DNA from: Adineta steineri
Lineage: Eukaryota > Rotifera > Eurotatoria > Adinetida > Adinetidae
Direction: 5' to 3'
DNA: 64,000 nt
NCBI GenBank assembly: GCA_905250115.1
Contig: CAJNOI010000024.1
Coordinates: 703,452-767,451 of the forward strand
Under the pieces are notes generated by a model that searched no databases, had not been told where the DNA came from, and saw only the letters and a program-made list of their open reading frames with translations. Shown one piece after another: positions 11,635-23,725 of this stretch. A program made the position numbers and the translations under genes. Every line of letters begins with the position of its first letter. Position 1 is the first letter of the stretch.

Positions 11635-14600
11635 ATGACTTCTATAGACATTGAGGTATTACCATCAGAACATCAAAATCAACATTCTGTCGAAACTATT
11701 GCAAATATTCTTCCCAAAACCATTAGAACTCCATCAAAGAAGTATGTTTGATTTATTTTGTTTTCATTCATAATTGACATTTAACATCATTAGACTAAAG
11801 CATCAATCGAATTTCAAGAAAATTGTCTTCATGTTTGCTATGTTTCTTTCATTTTCATTTAAAATTAATATTTATTATCATTAGACTAAGGTATCATCTG
11901 TATCAGCCGAATTCCAAGACACTCATCTTCATGCTTGCTATGTTTACATGCATATCGATGATGATTAGCATTCTTACAGTTTATTTTTCATCACCAAATC
12001 CATTAGGTATTATATACATCTCTCATACTCATTCAAGCATATTTACTTACATTCTTGTCATAGAAGAGAGCTTTTGTTATAAAAATAAAATATTTTTATA
12101 GCTCTATAATTAAATTTATTTAGGTACAACATGCACATTTATTTTGAAATCAGAAGCTAGCAGTTTAATCATCAGTGATTCTCATCCGCATTCTATTGCT
12201 GTTGCTGATTTTAACAATGACAATCTTTCTGATATTGTTGTTCCTAATTCTGGCACAAATAGTTTAGGAATATTTCTTCGACAGGACAATACTACGTTTA
12301 GAGATCAAATCACATATTCAACTGGTTCGAATTCACTTCCATATGCTGTCTGTGTTGATGATTTCAATCATGATCAACAAATAGATATAGCTGTAGCTAA
12401 CTATGGTGCCAATAATATTGGTATTTTTCTTGGAAAAAGTAATGGTACTTTCATGTCACAAATCACTTTTTCTACTGGCTCATCTCGACCATTATGGATT
12501 GCTGTTGGTGATATGAACAATGATAAACAACTCGATATAGTCGTTGCAAATTATGGTACTAATGATATAGGCATTCTTTTTGGAGATGGTACTGGAAATT
12601 TTGCAACACCAAAAACATTGTCAACTGGTTATGATTCTGTTCCATATTCACTTGCTATTTCTGATCTAAACAATGACAATAAACTTGATATTATTGTTGC
12701 AAATCATGGCACTAACAGCGTAGGTTTATTTTTGGGACAGGGAAATGGTGCATTCGAAATTCAAGTCATAATTAGTACTGGATATAAATCTCAACCTTAT
12801 TCAGTTGCTGTTCATGATTTAAATAATGATACTTATATGGATATTGTAGTTGCTTGTTCTGGTTTAAATACAATTGATGTCCTCTTAGGCTTTGGAAATG
12901 GAAGTTTCACAATACCATACAAATATTCAACTGATAATAATTCATTTCCATTATCGCTAGTAATTGGTGATTTTGATAATGATAATAAACTTGATATTGC
13001 TATAGCAAACTATCAAAATGAAAGTGTGGGTATATTTTTTGGATATGGAAATGGGTTTTTTAAAGATGAAATGATATTCTTCAGTGTTAGTTACAATTTT
13101 AATCCATATGCCATTGCTGCTGCTGATTTCAATGGTGACAATCGATTAGATATTGCTGTCGTCAATTACGATTACAACTATGTTGATATTGTTCTAACAT
13201 ATCGAAATTATACTTTCTTAAGTCAAAATACCTATCCAACAGGCACTCAAAGTTATCCGGGATCAGTGGTTGTTGCTGACTTTAATAACGATAAGCTACT
13301 AGATATTGCCGTCGCCAATGCTGGAACAAACAATATTGGTATATTTCTTGGATATGGTAATAATACTTTCTCAACTGAAATAACTTATTCAACTAGTAAC
13401 TATTCTAAACCGAATTCAATCACTATTGGTGATTTTAATAATGATAAACAAGTAGATATTATCGTCACCAATTCTGGAACAAATAATATTGGTATATTTC
13501 TTAGTTATGGTAACGGTACTTTCTCAAATCAAACGACCTATTCGACTGGCAACGGCTCTGCACCACAAGATCTTGCTGTTGGCGATTTTAATAATGATGG
13601 ACAATTAGACGTTGTCGTTGCCAACTATTGGGATTTTAATATAGGTATATTTCTGGGATATGGGAATGGTACTTTTTCCACCCAACAGATCTATCCAACT
13701 GGGAACCTATCTAGACCTCGATCCGTTGCTATTGGTGATTTTAACAATGACAGTCGATTAGATATAGCTGTCGCCAATTATGGAGGTTACAATGTGGGAG
13801 TATTTCTTGGATATGGCAATGGTGCTTTTGCAGATCAAATCTCTTATTTGGCTCCAATTGGTACTGGTCCGTATGATATTACTATCGGTGATCTGAATAA
13901 TGATGATCACCAAGATATAATCATTACTCTCTTAACCGGTCAAAGTATTCTTATTTTCTTTGGATACGGTAATGGAACATTTGTCCAAGGAAATACATAT
14001 TCTACTGGTAGTGGTTCTCAACCATTATCAATTACTGTTGGTGACGTAAACAATGACAATCAACTAGACATTGTCGTAGCTAATTGTCTTACTGACAATG
14101 TCTTTATATTTTTTGGAGAAGGTGGCGGAACGTTTCCTGTTCAAAGAACTTATTCAACTGGTAATAATTCTTGTCCAAGTTGGATCGTTCTTGATGACAT
14201 CAATAATGACAGCATTCCAGATATTGTCGTTGCCGATAATGGCACGAATATGATAGGTATTTTTCTCGGATCTACTTATATGAATGGTATACTTGAAGAC
14301 ACATATTCAACTGGATCTTCTCCACATCCACATGGTTTAGCTCTTGGTGATTTCAATCATGATGGTCAATTAGATATCGTCATAGCAAATTATAATTTAA
14401 ATAATGTAGGAGTACTTTTAGGACATACAAATGGAACATTTCCATTACAAACTGTATTTTCTACTGGTGACTTATCTTTTCCAACTGCAGTTGCTGTTGA
14501 TGATCTAAATAATGATAATGAACTAGATATTATTGTGGCTATTTCTGCGACTGAAAATGTCGGCATTCTTTTTGGCTATGGAAATGGTAGTTTCACAAAT

Positions 14601-16421
14601 TTAGATCTGTATTCAACTGGAGTTGGTTCTATTCCACAAGCAGTAACTACTGGTGATTTCAACAATGATAAGAAACTTGATATTGTTGTTATTGATTCTG
14701 GCACTGATAGGATAGTAACACTTCTCAAATATGATACTGGAAGTTTTCGAAAGCAAATAACATACTCAACAGGCACAGGTTCAACTCCGCGAGCAGTAGC
14801 TGCTGCTGATTTAAATAACGACGGATGGTTAGATTTCGTGTCAGGTAATTCAGGCACTGACAATGTGGGTATTTTCCTAGGACTGGGTAATGGGATCTTT
14901 TCCAATCAAGCAACATATTCGACTGGGATCCGTTCGGTGACACTTGCGGTTACTATTGCTGATCTCAACAATGACAGTTATTTGGATATAGTTGTCGCTA
15001 ATGCATTTACTGACAATGTAGGTATTTTTCTTGGATTTGGTAACGGTACATTTACAGATCAGACGACTTTTTATACTGGTACTAATTCTGGTCCAAGTGG
15101 AGTCATCATTGCAGATTTTAACAATGATAATCGGTTAGATATTGCCATCGCTCTTCAACTCTCTGGTCAAATGGGTGTTTTATTAGCACAAGGCAATGGT
15201 ACTTTTTCTGATGTAGTTATCTACTCAATTGACAGTAATGCTGGTCCAACATCAATCGCTACTGGTGATTTTAACAACGACAATCGATTAGATATCGTCG
15301 TGTCCAATTTTCTTCTTGGCAGTATAAGTCTTTTTTATGGAAATGGAAATGGTATTTTTTCCAATATGACTAATTATACGACTGGCAGTGGTTCACAGCC
15401 AGGATTTGTCATTGTCAGTGACTTAAACAATGATACTATATTAGACATTGCAGTTGCCAACCTTGGTACAGACAATATCGGTGTGTTTTATGGAAATATG
15501 AATCATAGTTTTTATGATCAAATAACTTTTTCAACTGGTTTTGGTTCTGCTCCGAATGCATTAGTCGTCGAGGATTTTAATAATGATAACCAACTAGATT
15601 TCGCTTTTGCCAATTATGGTACCAATTCTATAGGTGTTCTTCTTCAATGTATTAATGGTACTTTTTTTGATCCATTGATCTATGCAACTGGTGATAATTC
15701 GCAGCCATATAATCTCGCAGTGGGTGATTTTAACAATGACAAACGTCTCGATATTGTCGTGGCTAATTTTGGTACGAATAATATAGGTATGTTCTTTGGA
15801 TATGTTAACGAAGATTTTCTAAATGCACCAGCTTATTCGACTGGATTTTCGTCTCAAGTGACTTCCATAGCTGTTGGAGATTTTAACAATGACACTCGAT
15901 TAGATGTTGTCATCACCAATAATGCTACAAACAATGTTAAAGTTATATTTGGATCAGGTTATGGTACCTTTCTCTATGATATAACATATTCAACTGGTGA
16001 TGATTCTCAACCATGTTCAGTTAGTGTTGCTGATTTAAATAATGATAATCGGTTAGATTTTGTCGCTGCAAATTCTGGAATTAATACCATTAGTATATTC
16101 CTTAGCAATGGTACTGGTACATTTTCAAATCAAATAACTTATTCTACTGGTGTTGATTCTCAACCATATTCAGTTGTTATTCTTGATTTTAATAATGATA
16201 CTCGATTAGATATTGCTGTTGCTAGTTATGGGGCTAGTAATATTGGCGTATATTTCGGTTATGGTAATGGAAGTTTTATGAATCAACAAATATTCTCTAG
16301 TGGATTTAATTCACATCCATTTGCACTTGCTGTTGGTGATATAGACAATAACAATTTAACTGATATCATTGCTACTAATAATGGATATGGTAATATTGAT
16401 ATTCTTATGAAAACTTGCTAA
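11635..16421 (+). CDS. Type II membrane protein with 28 FG-GAP/VCBS repeats (left-arm copy)
   Basis: Three exons, 11635-11741, 11885-12006 and 12124-16421, give 1508 aa. Exon 1 encodes a ~35-residue cytosolic tail. Exon 2 encodes a signal anchor (TLIFMLAMFTCISMMISILTVYF) followed by a short linker. Exon 3 encodes 28 repeats of about 50 residues. Each repeat has the calcium-loop pattern DxNxDxxxD (mostly DFNNDxxLDIVVAN) followed by NIGIFLGYGNGTF and a Y-STG turn. Repeats of this type form beta-propeller blades as in integrin alpha heads, and 28 equals four seven-bladed propellers. The part after the anchor should be extracellular and calcium-binding; NGT/NGS sequons are frequent. Long single exon 3 and bacterial-style VCBS repeats suggest a transferred or lineage-expanded family. 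No enzymatic domain is seen; ligand unknown. Confidence 0.88.
11794..11884 (+). repeat. Decoy duplicate of the membrane-anchor exon
   Basis: A 91-bp tandem copy of the end of intron 1 and the start of exon 2 lies directly before the real exon 2. Both copies begin at a TTAG acceptor followed by ACTAA(A/G)G(C/T)ATCA. If spliced in, this copy reads KLKHQSNFKKIVFMFAMFLSFSF and then stops, giving a truncated product. The same arrangement is in the right-arm gene (about 61304-61394), so the duplication predates the arms. Confidence 0.6.
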
Positions 16422-18148
16422 CATGACATTTTTGCATTTATTTCTTCGCTTTTTTTTCACTATATAATGTCTTTTCAATAGTTCTTCTAATATTCTTTCT
16501 GTAGTTTGAAACTAACTTTTTTTTCATAATACATTTTTACGAAAACAATCTATTCGTTTCAAAATGATTATTTTACGTAGAACATAATAACAAGTATGAG
16601 ATACTTCTTTGATCATTTGAGAAGTATTACAATAAAATGTGAATTATCAGATTTTGTATAGATTAACAAATTTTTATTCAACATAACTAGATGATCGAAT
16701 CAGAAAACATAAATAAAAATAAAATATTCATAGATGTTATTTAGAAATAATTTATTTAGATATTTCCTTCTGAGATCTTTTTTAGTCTTAACTTCAAAAT
16801 AAGAGAACTTTTAATTCATAACATGAGGATATTGAATTATGTAACTATATTGCAAAGATATAATTATTGATAATGAAAAGAAAAAAATCATTCTTACATA
16901 ATGATCAGAACAATAAACTAGATAGCATTCTAGTTTCATTGAATTGCGAAATGCGATATGAACGTAGCACTACGATAATAATGACAATATTGAGATTAGG
17001 AAATATATATACATGTTATATAAAAGAATTTAATTATAAATATTTTTCAAAGGTCAAAATAATTTATTCGATTTAGAAAAAATTCCTGGAATTAGACAGA
17101 TTCTATTTTTATTTGACAAATCCGATTTTAATAATAGAGCAATTTCTATCGATTAGATTTAGAAAAAAAATTGTTTGATCTTTGTTCATTTATGTGCTTC
17201 ACGGAAGCATGGTTCCATGGTAATCAAAGCAAAAGTAACTCGTTAAAATTTTTACGGATTCATTCACTGTTTCTGTCTGAAAATATCAACCATATTCGTA
17301 CGCACAATATCATTTGCATTCACACTCTTTCAGATTTTGCTTCATTAAATAACGTTTTATGAAAACATAATCATTTTAAAATCACATCAACTATTGTTGC
17401 ATTAAAATCTAATTTTGGATAAAAATATTAATAGCAATCAAGTTCAAAGATTATCATATCTATAAAAATAGAATGTATTCAAATATCTTTATATTAATTA
17501 ACTCTCGTATAACACACGCACAACGATATATGAAACTCCCCAGCAATCATTAGAACAATGAGAATAAAACAAAACATCTACCATAAGAGTACCTAATGCC
17601 TTTATTTGCAATGCATATTTATTGATTATTTTTTCAAACTGTAATGCCTTAGATTTTTTTTTTCCAAAAGATTCTTTTGCACAATAATATACACAAATTA
17701 ACATATTTTATTATGAATATTTAATATTTTACTGTAATATTTACATCAAGTTGACGTAGTTATGTGTCACTTCTCTTCTTTTAATTCTCACTTCTACCCA
17801 ACACACCCACGCAATGAACTCATATATTATTCCTACGTCTTCGTTTCGATGAAAGTCATGAAAAGCTATTCTATATTTATCTACAAGAAAAAAATAAAGA
17901 GTACAAATTCTATGAACTCAGTTTCATGATAATATAAGATAGTGTAAATTATAATTAAATTAAATTAGAGTAGACCTGTATAATTTAATTATAAAGAAAA
18001 ATTAGCTTGAAAATTTACATTCAATTATAAAATACTCAATTAAATAGACAGAAAGCTTTTAAAGTCTTTTTGCTTATTATTTATTCGAAAAAATAAATAA
18101 ATATTAAAGGGTAAACAAAAATTCATTCAATGTTTGTAAACATTACTT
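16422..18148. other. Spacer between FG-GAP gene and OSCP pseudogene
   Basis: AT-rich DNA also present in the right arm (55043-56772). A minus-strand frame at 17498-17704 (68 codons, ending VLFYSHCSNDCWGVSYIVVRVLYES) has a partner at 55494-55691. The N-terminal part differs by a shift in an A/T run, so the frame is not kept and it is more likely a relic or chance. No other gene seen. Confidence 0.45.
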
Positions 18149-18596
18149 GTCAATATATCGATCACCGATTTCAATAACTAAATTGTTTTAATATGGAATT
18201 AACTTCATTACGTGATTTATCATCTAATGGTTTAGCTTTTATAACATGATATTTCAGCCATTCAACGATTCATAATTTTAACACATTTTGTTTATTTTTT
18301 TTCTCGTCGATTATCCATCAATATTTCTATTGTTGCTCGTGTTATATTTGATAAATCTAATTCATACGTTGTTCACGTGATATATCAGGATTAAAGACGA
18401 TCTAATTTCTTCGATAATCATTATCGATTTGTTCGAGTTAATTTTGTTTTGATGCATACCGTCCTTCTAAACCAAATACAGGAATTAGTGGAGTAACAAA
18501 TGATGATGAAGATTTTGATGTTTGAAATAATGAATGACTCGTACTAAAAGAACGATTTAATTGTGTACGAAGAATAACTAATCGGCTTGACATCAT
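18149..18596 (-). pseudogene. ATP synthase OSCP subunit pseudogene (left-arm copy)
   Basis: From ATG 18596 the frame reads a mitochondrial-type leader (SRLVILRTQLNRSFSTSHSLF), then PVFGLEGRYASKQN and a TAA stop. Downstream, LEQIDNDYR, ISREQRM, KAKPLDDKSRNEVNSILKQF and finally VIEIGDRYID can be read across further in-frame stops and frame changes. These blocks correspond in order to the N-terminal GIEGRYA..ASKQNKLEQ, the PLEEA..L and the VRIGEKY segments of the F1Fo OSCP subunit. A short block after GRYA is missing. The gene is disabled in both arms at the same first stop, so it died before the arms separated. It lies head-to-head with NF1. Confidence 0.8.
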
Positions 18597-18696
18597 TTGA
18601 ATAAAAAATAATAAGGAAGAAGAAAAAAAATAAGCCTATATAGTTTTTGATTGGTTGAAATCAAACCTCTATTATTATCATGTCGCTTTTTATTAT

Positions 18697-18704
18697 TGAC
18701 GTCA
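18697..18704. promoter_or_regulatory. CRE-like palindrome TGACGTCA upstream of NF1
   Basis: A perfect 8-bp CREB/ATF consensus in the ~210-bp interval between the divergent OSCP pseudogene and NF1 starts. It is conserved in the right arm at 54484-54491. Assignment is by consensus only. Confidence 0.35.
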
Positions 18705-18808
18705 AAGTAAAATATCAAGAGTTCTTTTTCTCTCGAGTAAATCCTATGGAGGAGTTTTATTTCTTATTATAGATTTTTGTTTTTTTTTTTGTTATTTTCA
18801 ATAAAAAT

Positions 18809-20713
18809 ATGTCGACGTCCAAGCCCGTCGAATGGGTTACAGCATTAATTGAACGATTTCAAGATCAAGTAAAATAAAAATAGAAATTTTTAATTTGGAT
18901 TTTTCTATAAATTATTTTAGTTACCAATTAAATGTGGAGAATTAACAAATCAAATGCGTTTAAATTTAGAACAAAATAAAGAATGTCTTATTGCATTGAG
19001 TCGATTTAAATTTTCACTTGTTATTAATGGTTTAACAGATATATTGAAAACAATTGATACGACTGTAAACTATTTTATTTTTTCATAAAACGTTTATTTT
19101 TTATTTTTCTTATAGAGATTTATTGGTTACGATCATGAAAAAAATATTTCTGAATCATATTTAATTGTACTTGATGCTGTTGAACAATGTTTAGCAACTG
19201 TAAATAAAAAATTGAAATATTATTTTTATTTATTTATTTTTTTTCTGATTTATAGACAAAAGATTTAAGTACAAGTCGTTTGGATGAAGCAATTTATGTT
19301 AAAAAATTATTACCTGTTGTTTGTAAAGTAAGAAGAAGAAAAAAATGAATTTAAATCGATAATAGATTTTGTATTATCTTCTATTTAGTTATTAAATGTA
19401 CCCGGTGATGGAATAACAGTACAGCATGTTCGACAATTAGCGTCGAATGTATTATTTGCATTAAGTGTGAATAATTTCAGTATACTCTTTAGTAAAGTAG
19501 TTTCCAGGTATACCTTCACATAATTTTTTTCTTCTTAAAAGTTATATTTATATTCATATTTAGAAAAGTTTTAGTTTCTATACAGGTAAAAGAATAAATA
19601 AATAAAAAAAACACAACTAAAATTTTGCTACTAAATTAATTCTACTAATAATCATCATAATTGTTTGATTTTGTTATTATATACTTTGTTTTTAAAATTT
19701 TAGGCTCGAATGTTTAATTGCATCCGGTGATGAAACGTGCGAAGCCGGTGATCTTGATCTTATTCAACATATGAATGTTGATATGCTTAAATTAACAAGA
19801 CTTCTTAATGGTAAACATAAAAAAAAAGTTTTTTTTTTCGATTAAAATGATTTCATATTTATCTTACAGAGGAAGTACAAAAATGGAAATTACTTAAGAA
19901 AACTCATCATACAGAATTAGTTAAAAGTGTTGAAAAAGTAAAATAAAATTTTTATTAGACAAAACAAACTAAATTTCTTTTTAGGCTATTTGGAATTGGT
20001 TAGATACATATCCAGAAGAATTTACTGATTTACAAAAAAGACCAAATGCAGAATTAAGTGGTAAAGAAATATTTTCAATAAAAAGTTACATTTAATTCAA
20101 AAATTGATTCAATGATTTATTTAGATAATTGTGAAAAATTATTTGAATTACTTGATTCAATCGGTGGTGAAGGAAATCGTCGTAAAGCTCAATATGCTTG
20201 GCCATTACAAATGATGTTATTAGTTTTATGTCCAATAATTCTTGAAGAATTAGTTTATGCATTAGAAAAAGGTGGTCCTTGTTCAGCTGAACATTTACGT
20301 AAAAGAAATTTTGTTGATGGAGTAAAACGTCAATTACATACTCATGTGTTAGGTAAACAACATTCAACTGGTGGATTAGAATCAGCTGCTGTTGTTACAT
20401 TTGTTAAATTATGTAAAGCAGCAACATATATTAATATGAGAGATTCAAATAATGTTTTATTTGTTATGGTACAATCCGTAATGGGTGATTTAAAACAAAT
20501 TTTATTTAATCCATTAAAACCATTTCCACGTGGTCAAGATAAAGTTAATGTTGATTTAGAATTAATGATTGAATTTTTTCTTGCTTGCCTTCGATTAAGT
20601 CCACATAATAATGAAGTTTTGAAAGTTTGTTTAAATTTATCATCACCAGCTATGTTTCATTATGTACTTGTTAAAGCACTTTATCGTATAATAACACAAA
20701 AACGTTTAGCATG
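18809..20713 (+). CDS. NF1: Neurofibromin 5' part (left-arm copy, truncated at gap)
   Basis: The start at 18809 gives MSTSKPVEWVTALIERFQDQ (exon 1, 18809-18868), matching the conserved neurofibromin N-terminus with its PVEWV motif. Later exons read CLIALSRFKFSLVINGLTDILK, RLDEAIYVKKLLPVVCK, LLNVPGDGITVQHVRQLASNVLFALSVNNFS and finally the exon starting near 20112 (MIYLDNCEKLFELLDSIGGEG ... YRIITQKRLA). The last ~200 residues are identical to the right-arm NF1 protein, and introns sampled match almost base for base. Coding stops at the N block at 20714, so whether the gene is truncated in the organism or only in the assembly is unknown. The GAP and Sec14-PH regions are absent from this copy. 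Confidence 0.93.
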
Positions 20714-20813
20714 NNNNNNNNNNNNNNNNNNNNNNNNNNNNNNNNNNNNNNNNNNNNNNNNNNNNNNNNNNNNNNNNNNNNNNNNNNNNNNNNNNNNNNN
20801 NNNNNNNNNNNNN
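20714..20813. other. 100-N scaffold gap
   Basis: Exactly 100 N, the usual placeholder for a gap of unknown size. It interrupts NF1 (plus strand, left) and the P450-reductase fusion (minus strand, right). No sequence evidence supports the adjacency of the two sides. Confidence 0.98.
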
Positions 20814-23725
20814 AGTAAATCTTGAACATATTTTTTATCATTATTTCCTTGTCGAGAAAAAACAGATTTAATTTCAACTGCACCAAGTTTCGACCATTTA
20901 TCAAGTTCACTGGAATATAAGAAATCATTATCTAATCGACAACCATAATAAAGAATTGTAGGTCCAATATCTCTTCCACAAACGTATTGTGCTGCTCGTT
21001 CTTGAATAAAACCACGAAATGGTGCAATACCAGTTCCAGCAGCAATCATAACAATTGGTACTTTTGTATCTTCTGGTGGATGAAATTTCACATTACTTGC
21101 TCGAACACTACAACTAATATGATCACCTTCTCTAAGATTTGCAAGATAATTCGATGCAACACCATAATGTTGTCCAAGTCCACTCAATGCTGGAGCAGTA
21201 AGAATATCAATTGTTAATGTTACAACTTCAGCATTCCATAAAGGCGACGAAGAAATACTATATTGACGAATACGAAGTGATGGAAGCATACGTAAATATT
21301 GTGCAAATGTAAGTTCACATGATGAATATAATTCAAGAATATCTAAGATATGAATACGTTTATCAAGAATTTCTTTTTCATAAATATCTCCAGTAAGTTT
21401 TAAAATTTTAATTTTTTCTTCTTCATTATGACATAGATCAGCAAGTGTTTCAAGTTGTTTTTTACTAATTGGTTGAGCTAATTCAACATAACCACTTAAA
21501 ATATTTACTACATTAACTGGATAATTTGTTGGAAAAAATGTATCTGTAGATGAAACTATTTTAATATGAGTATCATTCGATAAATTAAATCGTTTAAGTA
21601 CACGATCAACCATTTCAGTTGGATTTGTTGGTAATACAGCAAGATAATCTCCCGAACGATATGTTTGTCCTTTTGGAAGTTTAATTTCAAGATGTCGTTT
21701 CATAGGATCAATTTCACTTGCTTGAACTAGGATTTTATTTTGTAAAACAATTCCAAAATCTGTTATTTGTCCAAATTGTCGTGTTGAATTAACAAATTCA
21801 ATAGAAAGTTTTTCTTCACTAATAACATGTTGTTCATCATTTGTATCTTTTCGTAAAATTTTAAAAAGATTTTCTTTCCAACTTTCAAATGCACCATAAA
21901 AATCACCAGCAGCATCACCAGCACCACGTTCAATAAGTCTTTTACCACCAGCTTTTTCAATTAATTCATCAATATAAGTCGGAATCTTTTGATATGTATT
22001 TACCCAATCATGATGACCAGCGCCAAATACAGCATAATTGATTTCTAATTTTGGTTTTGATTCAAGATAAGCAACAAATTGTTTTGCATTATCACATGGT
22101 CTACCTTCGTATGTTGCTGTAATTATAATAATAGGTTGATCATTTGGAAGAGATTGAACAGCGGAATCAAGTGTAGCTACTGTTGCATTATAACCATAGA
22201 GTGGTGCTTCAGATGCTAAAGTTCCTGCAAATGATTCACATGAACCAGAATTACTACCATAAAGAATAGTCATTGATTGAAGATTCGTATTTTTATTTAT
22301 AATTGTTTTTGATATTTGTTCAGGAAGTTTTTCTGATTGTTTAACATGTGGTGCTAATGAAATATTAACTGATCGACGTGGTCGAACTCGTATTTTAAAA
22401 CCATCTGGTTTGATTGTTAATGTTTGTTTAACACGAAGATCATAGGATGGATCAACAAATTCAATAGTAAAATGTTTAAGTATAAGTGCAACAGCAAGAA
22501 GACTTTCTTGCCATGCAAATGGTCGACCAATACAACCACGTTGACCATTACCGAATGGTTTCCATGAGTTTGGTGGAAGATTTTCATATCCACCATTTAA
22601 CATTCGTTCTGGAATAAATTCATTGGGTTGATCCCATACTTTTGGATCACGATGTAATTGAGCTAAGAGAACTAAAATAATGTCATCTTTATTAACTTCA
22701 TAACCACCAGGTAAAGTAGTTGCATCTTCTTTTGTTTGTAAACTGAATCCTGGTGCTGTAGCTTGTAATCGAAGTGTTTCTTTTAATATAGCATCAATAT
22801 ATTTTAATTTATTTAATGTATGAACTGTAATTTCATCATATTGATCAATTTCTGCTTGTGCTTTTTGTAAGACATGTGGATTTTTTAGAAGATAATAAAA
22901 TGTAAATGAAAGAAGTCCTGAAGTTGTTTCATGTCCAGCAATTAAAAATGTAACCATTTGATAACGAATATTTTCATCAGATAATTGATAACCAGTATCA
23001 GGATCTTTTCCATTAATCATACGATTAAGTAAATCATTAACATCATTTGGATTTTTACGTCGTTCTTGAACAATTTCATCACATAATTTATGGCAATATG
23101 ATATATCATCCTTGTATTGTCGTGCTTTATTAATCATTAATGTATTTTGTAATGATAATCGTTGTGAACGTCTACCACTTTCAACAAGAACATTAACCAT
23201 AGCATCAACGAAATGATGCATTTTGTTTTGATAAAAACTATTAAATCGATAATTAAAACTACATAAAGCAATTGTATCCAAAGCCAAACGAGTAAAATTA
23301 TCACAAACATCAATTTCTTCACCAGAAAAACGTTCCCATCGAAGAATAAGTTGAGAAGATATATCCATCATAGCTGGAAACATATCTCGAATTGCTTGTG
23401 GTCCAAAAGCAGGCATTAAAATTTTATGAGCAAGTTTCCAATTTGGTTCTGATGTATGTGCACTAAAAAGTCCATCACCGATTAATGCTCTTAGTTCTTG
23501 TAGAGCTACACTAACTTTTTTATCAAATTTATTTTCATCACATACAAAATTAACCAATTCTTGACTAGCAACAACTATAATACTTTGTCCAAGAATATTT
23601 ATTCGAAAAATTTCACCATAAAGTTTTTGAAGTCGTTGTAATGATTCCAAAAAATGATCTGCATCAACATCTTTTAAATTACCAATAAGAAATGTTTCTG
23701 GAGGTTGTGGAATTGTTTTACTCAT
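20814..23725 (-). CDS. Self-sufficient cytochrome P450-reductase fusion (CYP102/CYP505-like), C-terminus in gap
   Basis: An intronless frame gives 970 residues before the N block. The P450 part has the I-helix AGHETTS (263-269), the K-helix ETLR (316-319) and the heme loop FGNGQRGCIG with Cys398. It is followed, without a membrane anchor, by a flavodoxin domain (TILYGSNSGSCESFAG, about 486-501), a FAD site (RQYSISSSP, about 815) and an NADPH site (AAGTGIAPFRGFIQERAA, about 890). This is the single-chain layout of bacterial CYP102 and fungal CYP505 fatty-acid hydroxylases. The sequence breaks off at FSRQGNNDKKYVQDL; about 75-80 residues with the terminal aromatic are expected inside the gap. 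Animals normally use separate, membrane-bound P450 and reductase, so horizontal acquisition is likely. Soluble; predicted to hydroxylate medium- or long-chain fatty acids, substrate not proven. Confidence 0.95.

Larger units (their letters stand above)
9211..20713 (+). repeat. Left arm of ~11.5-kb inverted repeat
   Basis: This segment reads colinearly, in reverse complement, with 52478-64000: position 9211 pairs with 64000 and 20713 with 52478 (coordinate sums stay near 73,190-73,211, drifting by small indels). It carries an FG-GAP gene, an OSCP pseudogene and the 5' third of NF1. The match is close to perfect in the NF1 exons and introns. Outward, substitutions and short indels are frequent. 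The arm stops at a 100-N gap and its outer end is undefined because its partner runs off the window. Confidence 0.95.

Noticed and set aside
14576-14943. Antisense frames within the FG-GAP gene
   Set aside because: They arise from the regular ~150-bp repeat read backwards; the sense frame is open for 1,400 codons and carries the conserved motifs.
17498-17704. 68-codon frame ending VLFYSHCSNDCWGVSYIVVRVLYES (partner 55494-55691)
   Set aside because: The reading frame of the N-terminal part is shifted between the arms by an A/T-run indel. At most a relic; family not identified.
18149-18596. Stop-codon reassignment (TAA/TAG read as Gln) in the OSCP-like frame
   Set aside because: All other genes here use standard stops and the right copy also has a frame change; a pseudogene is the simpler reading.
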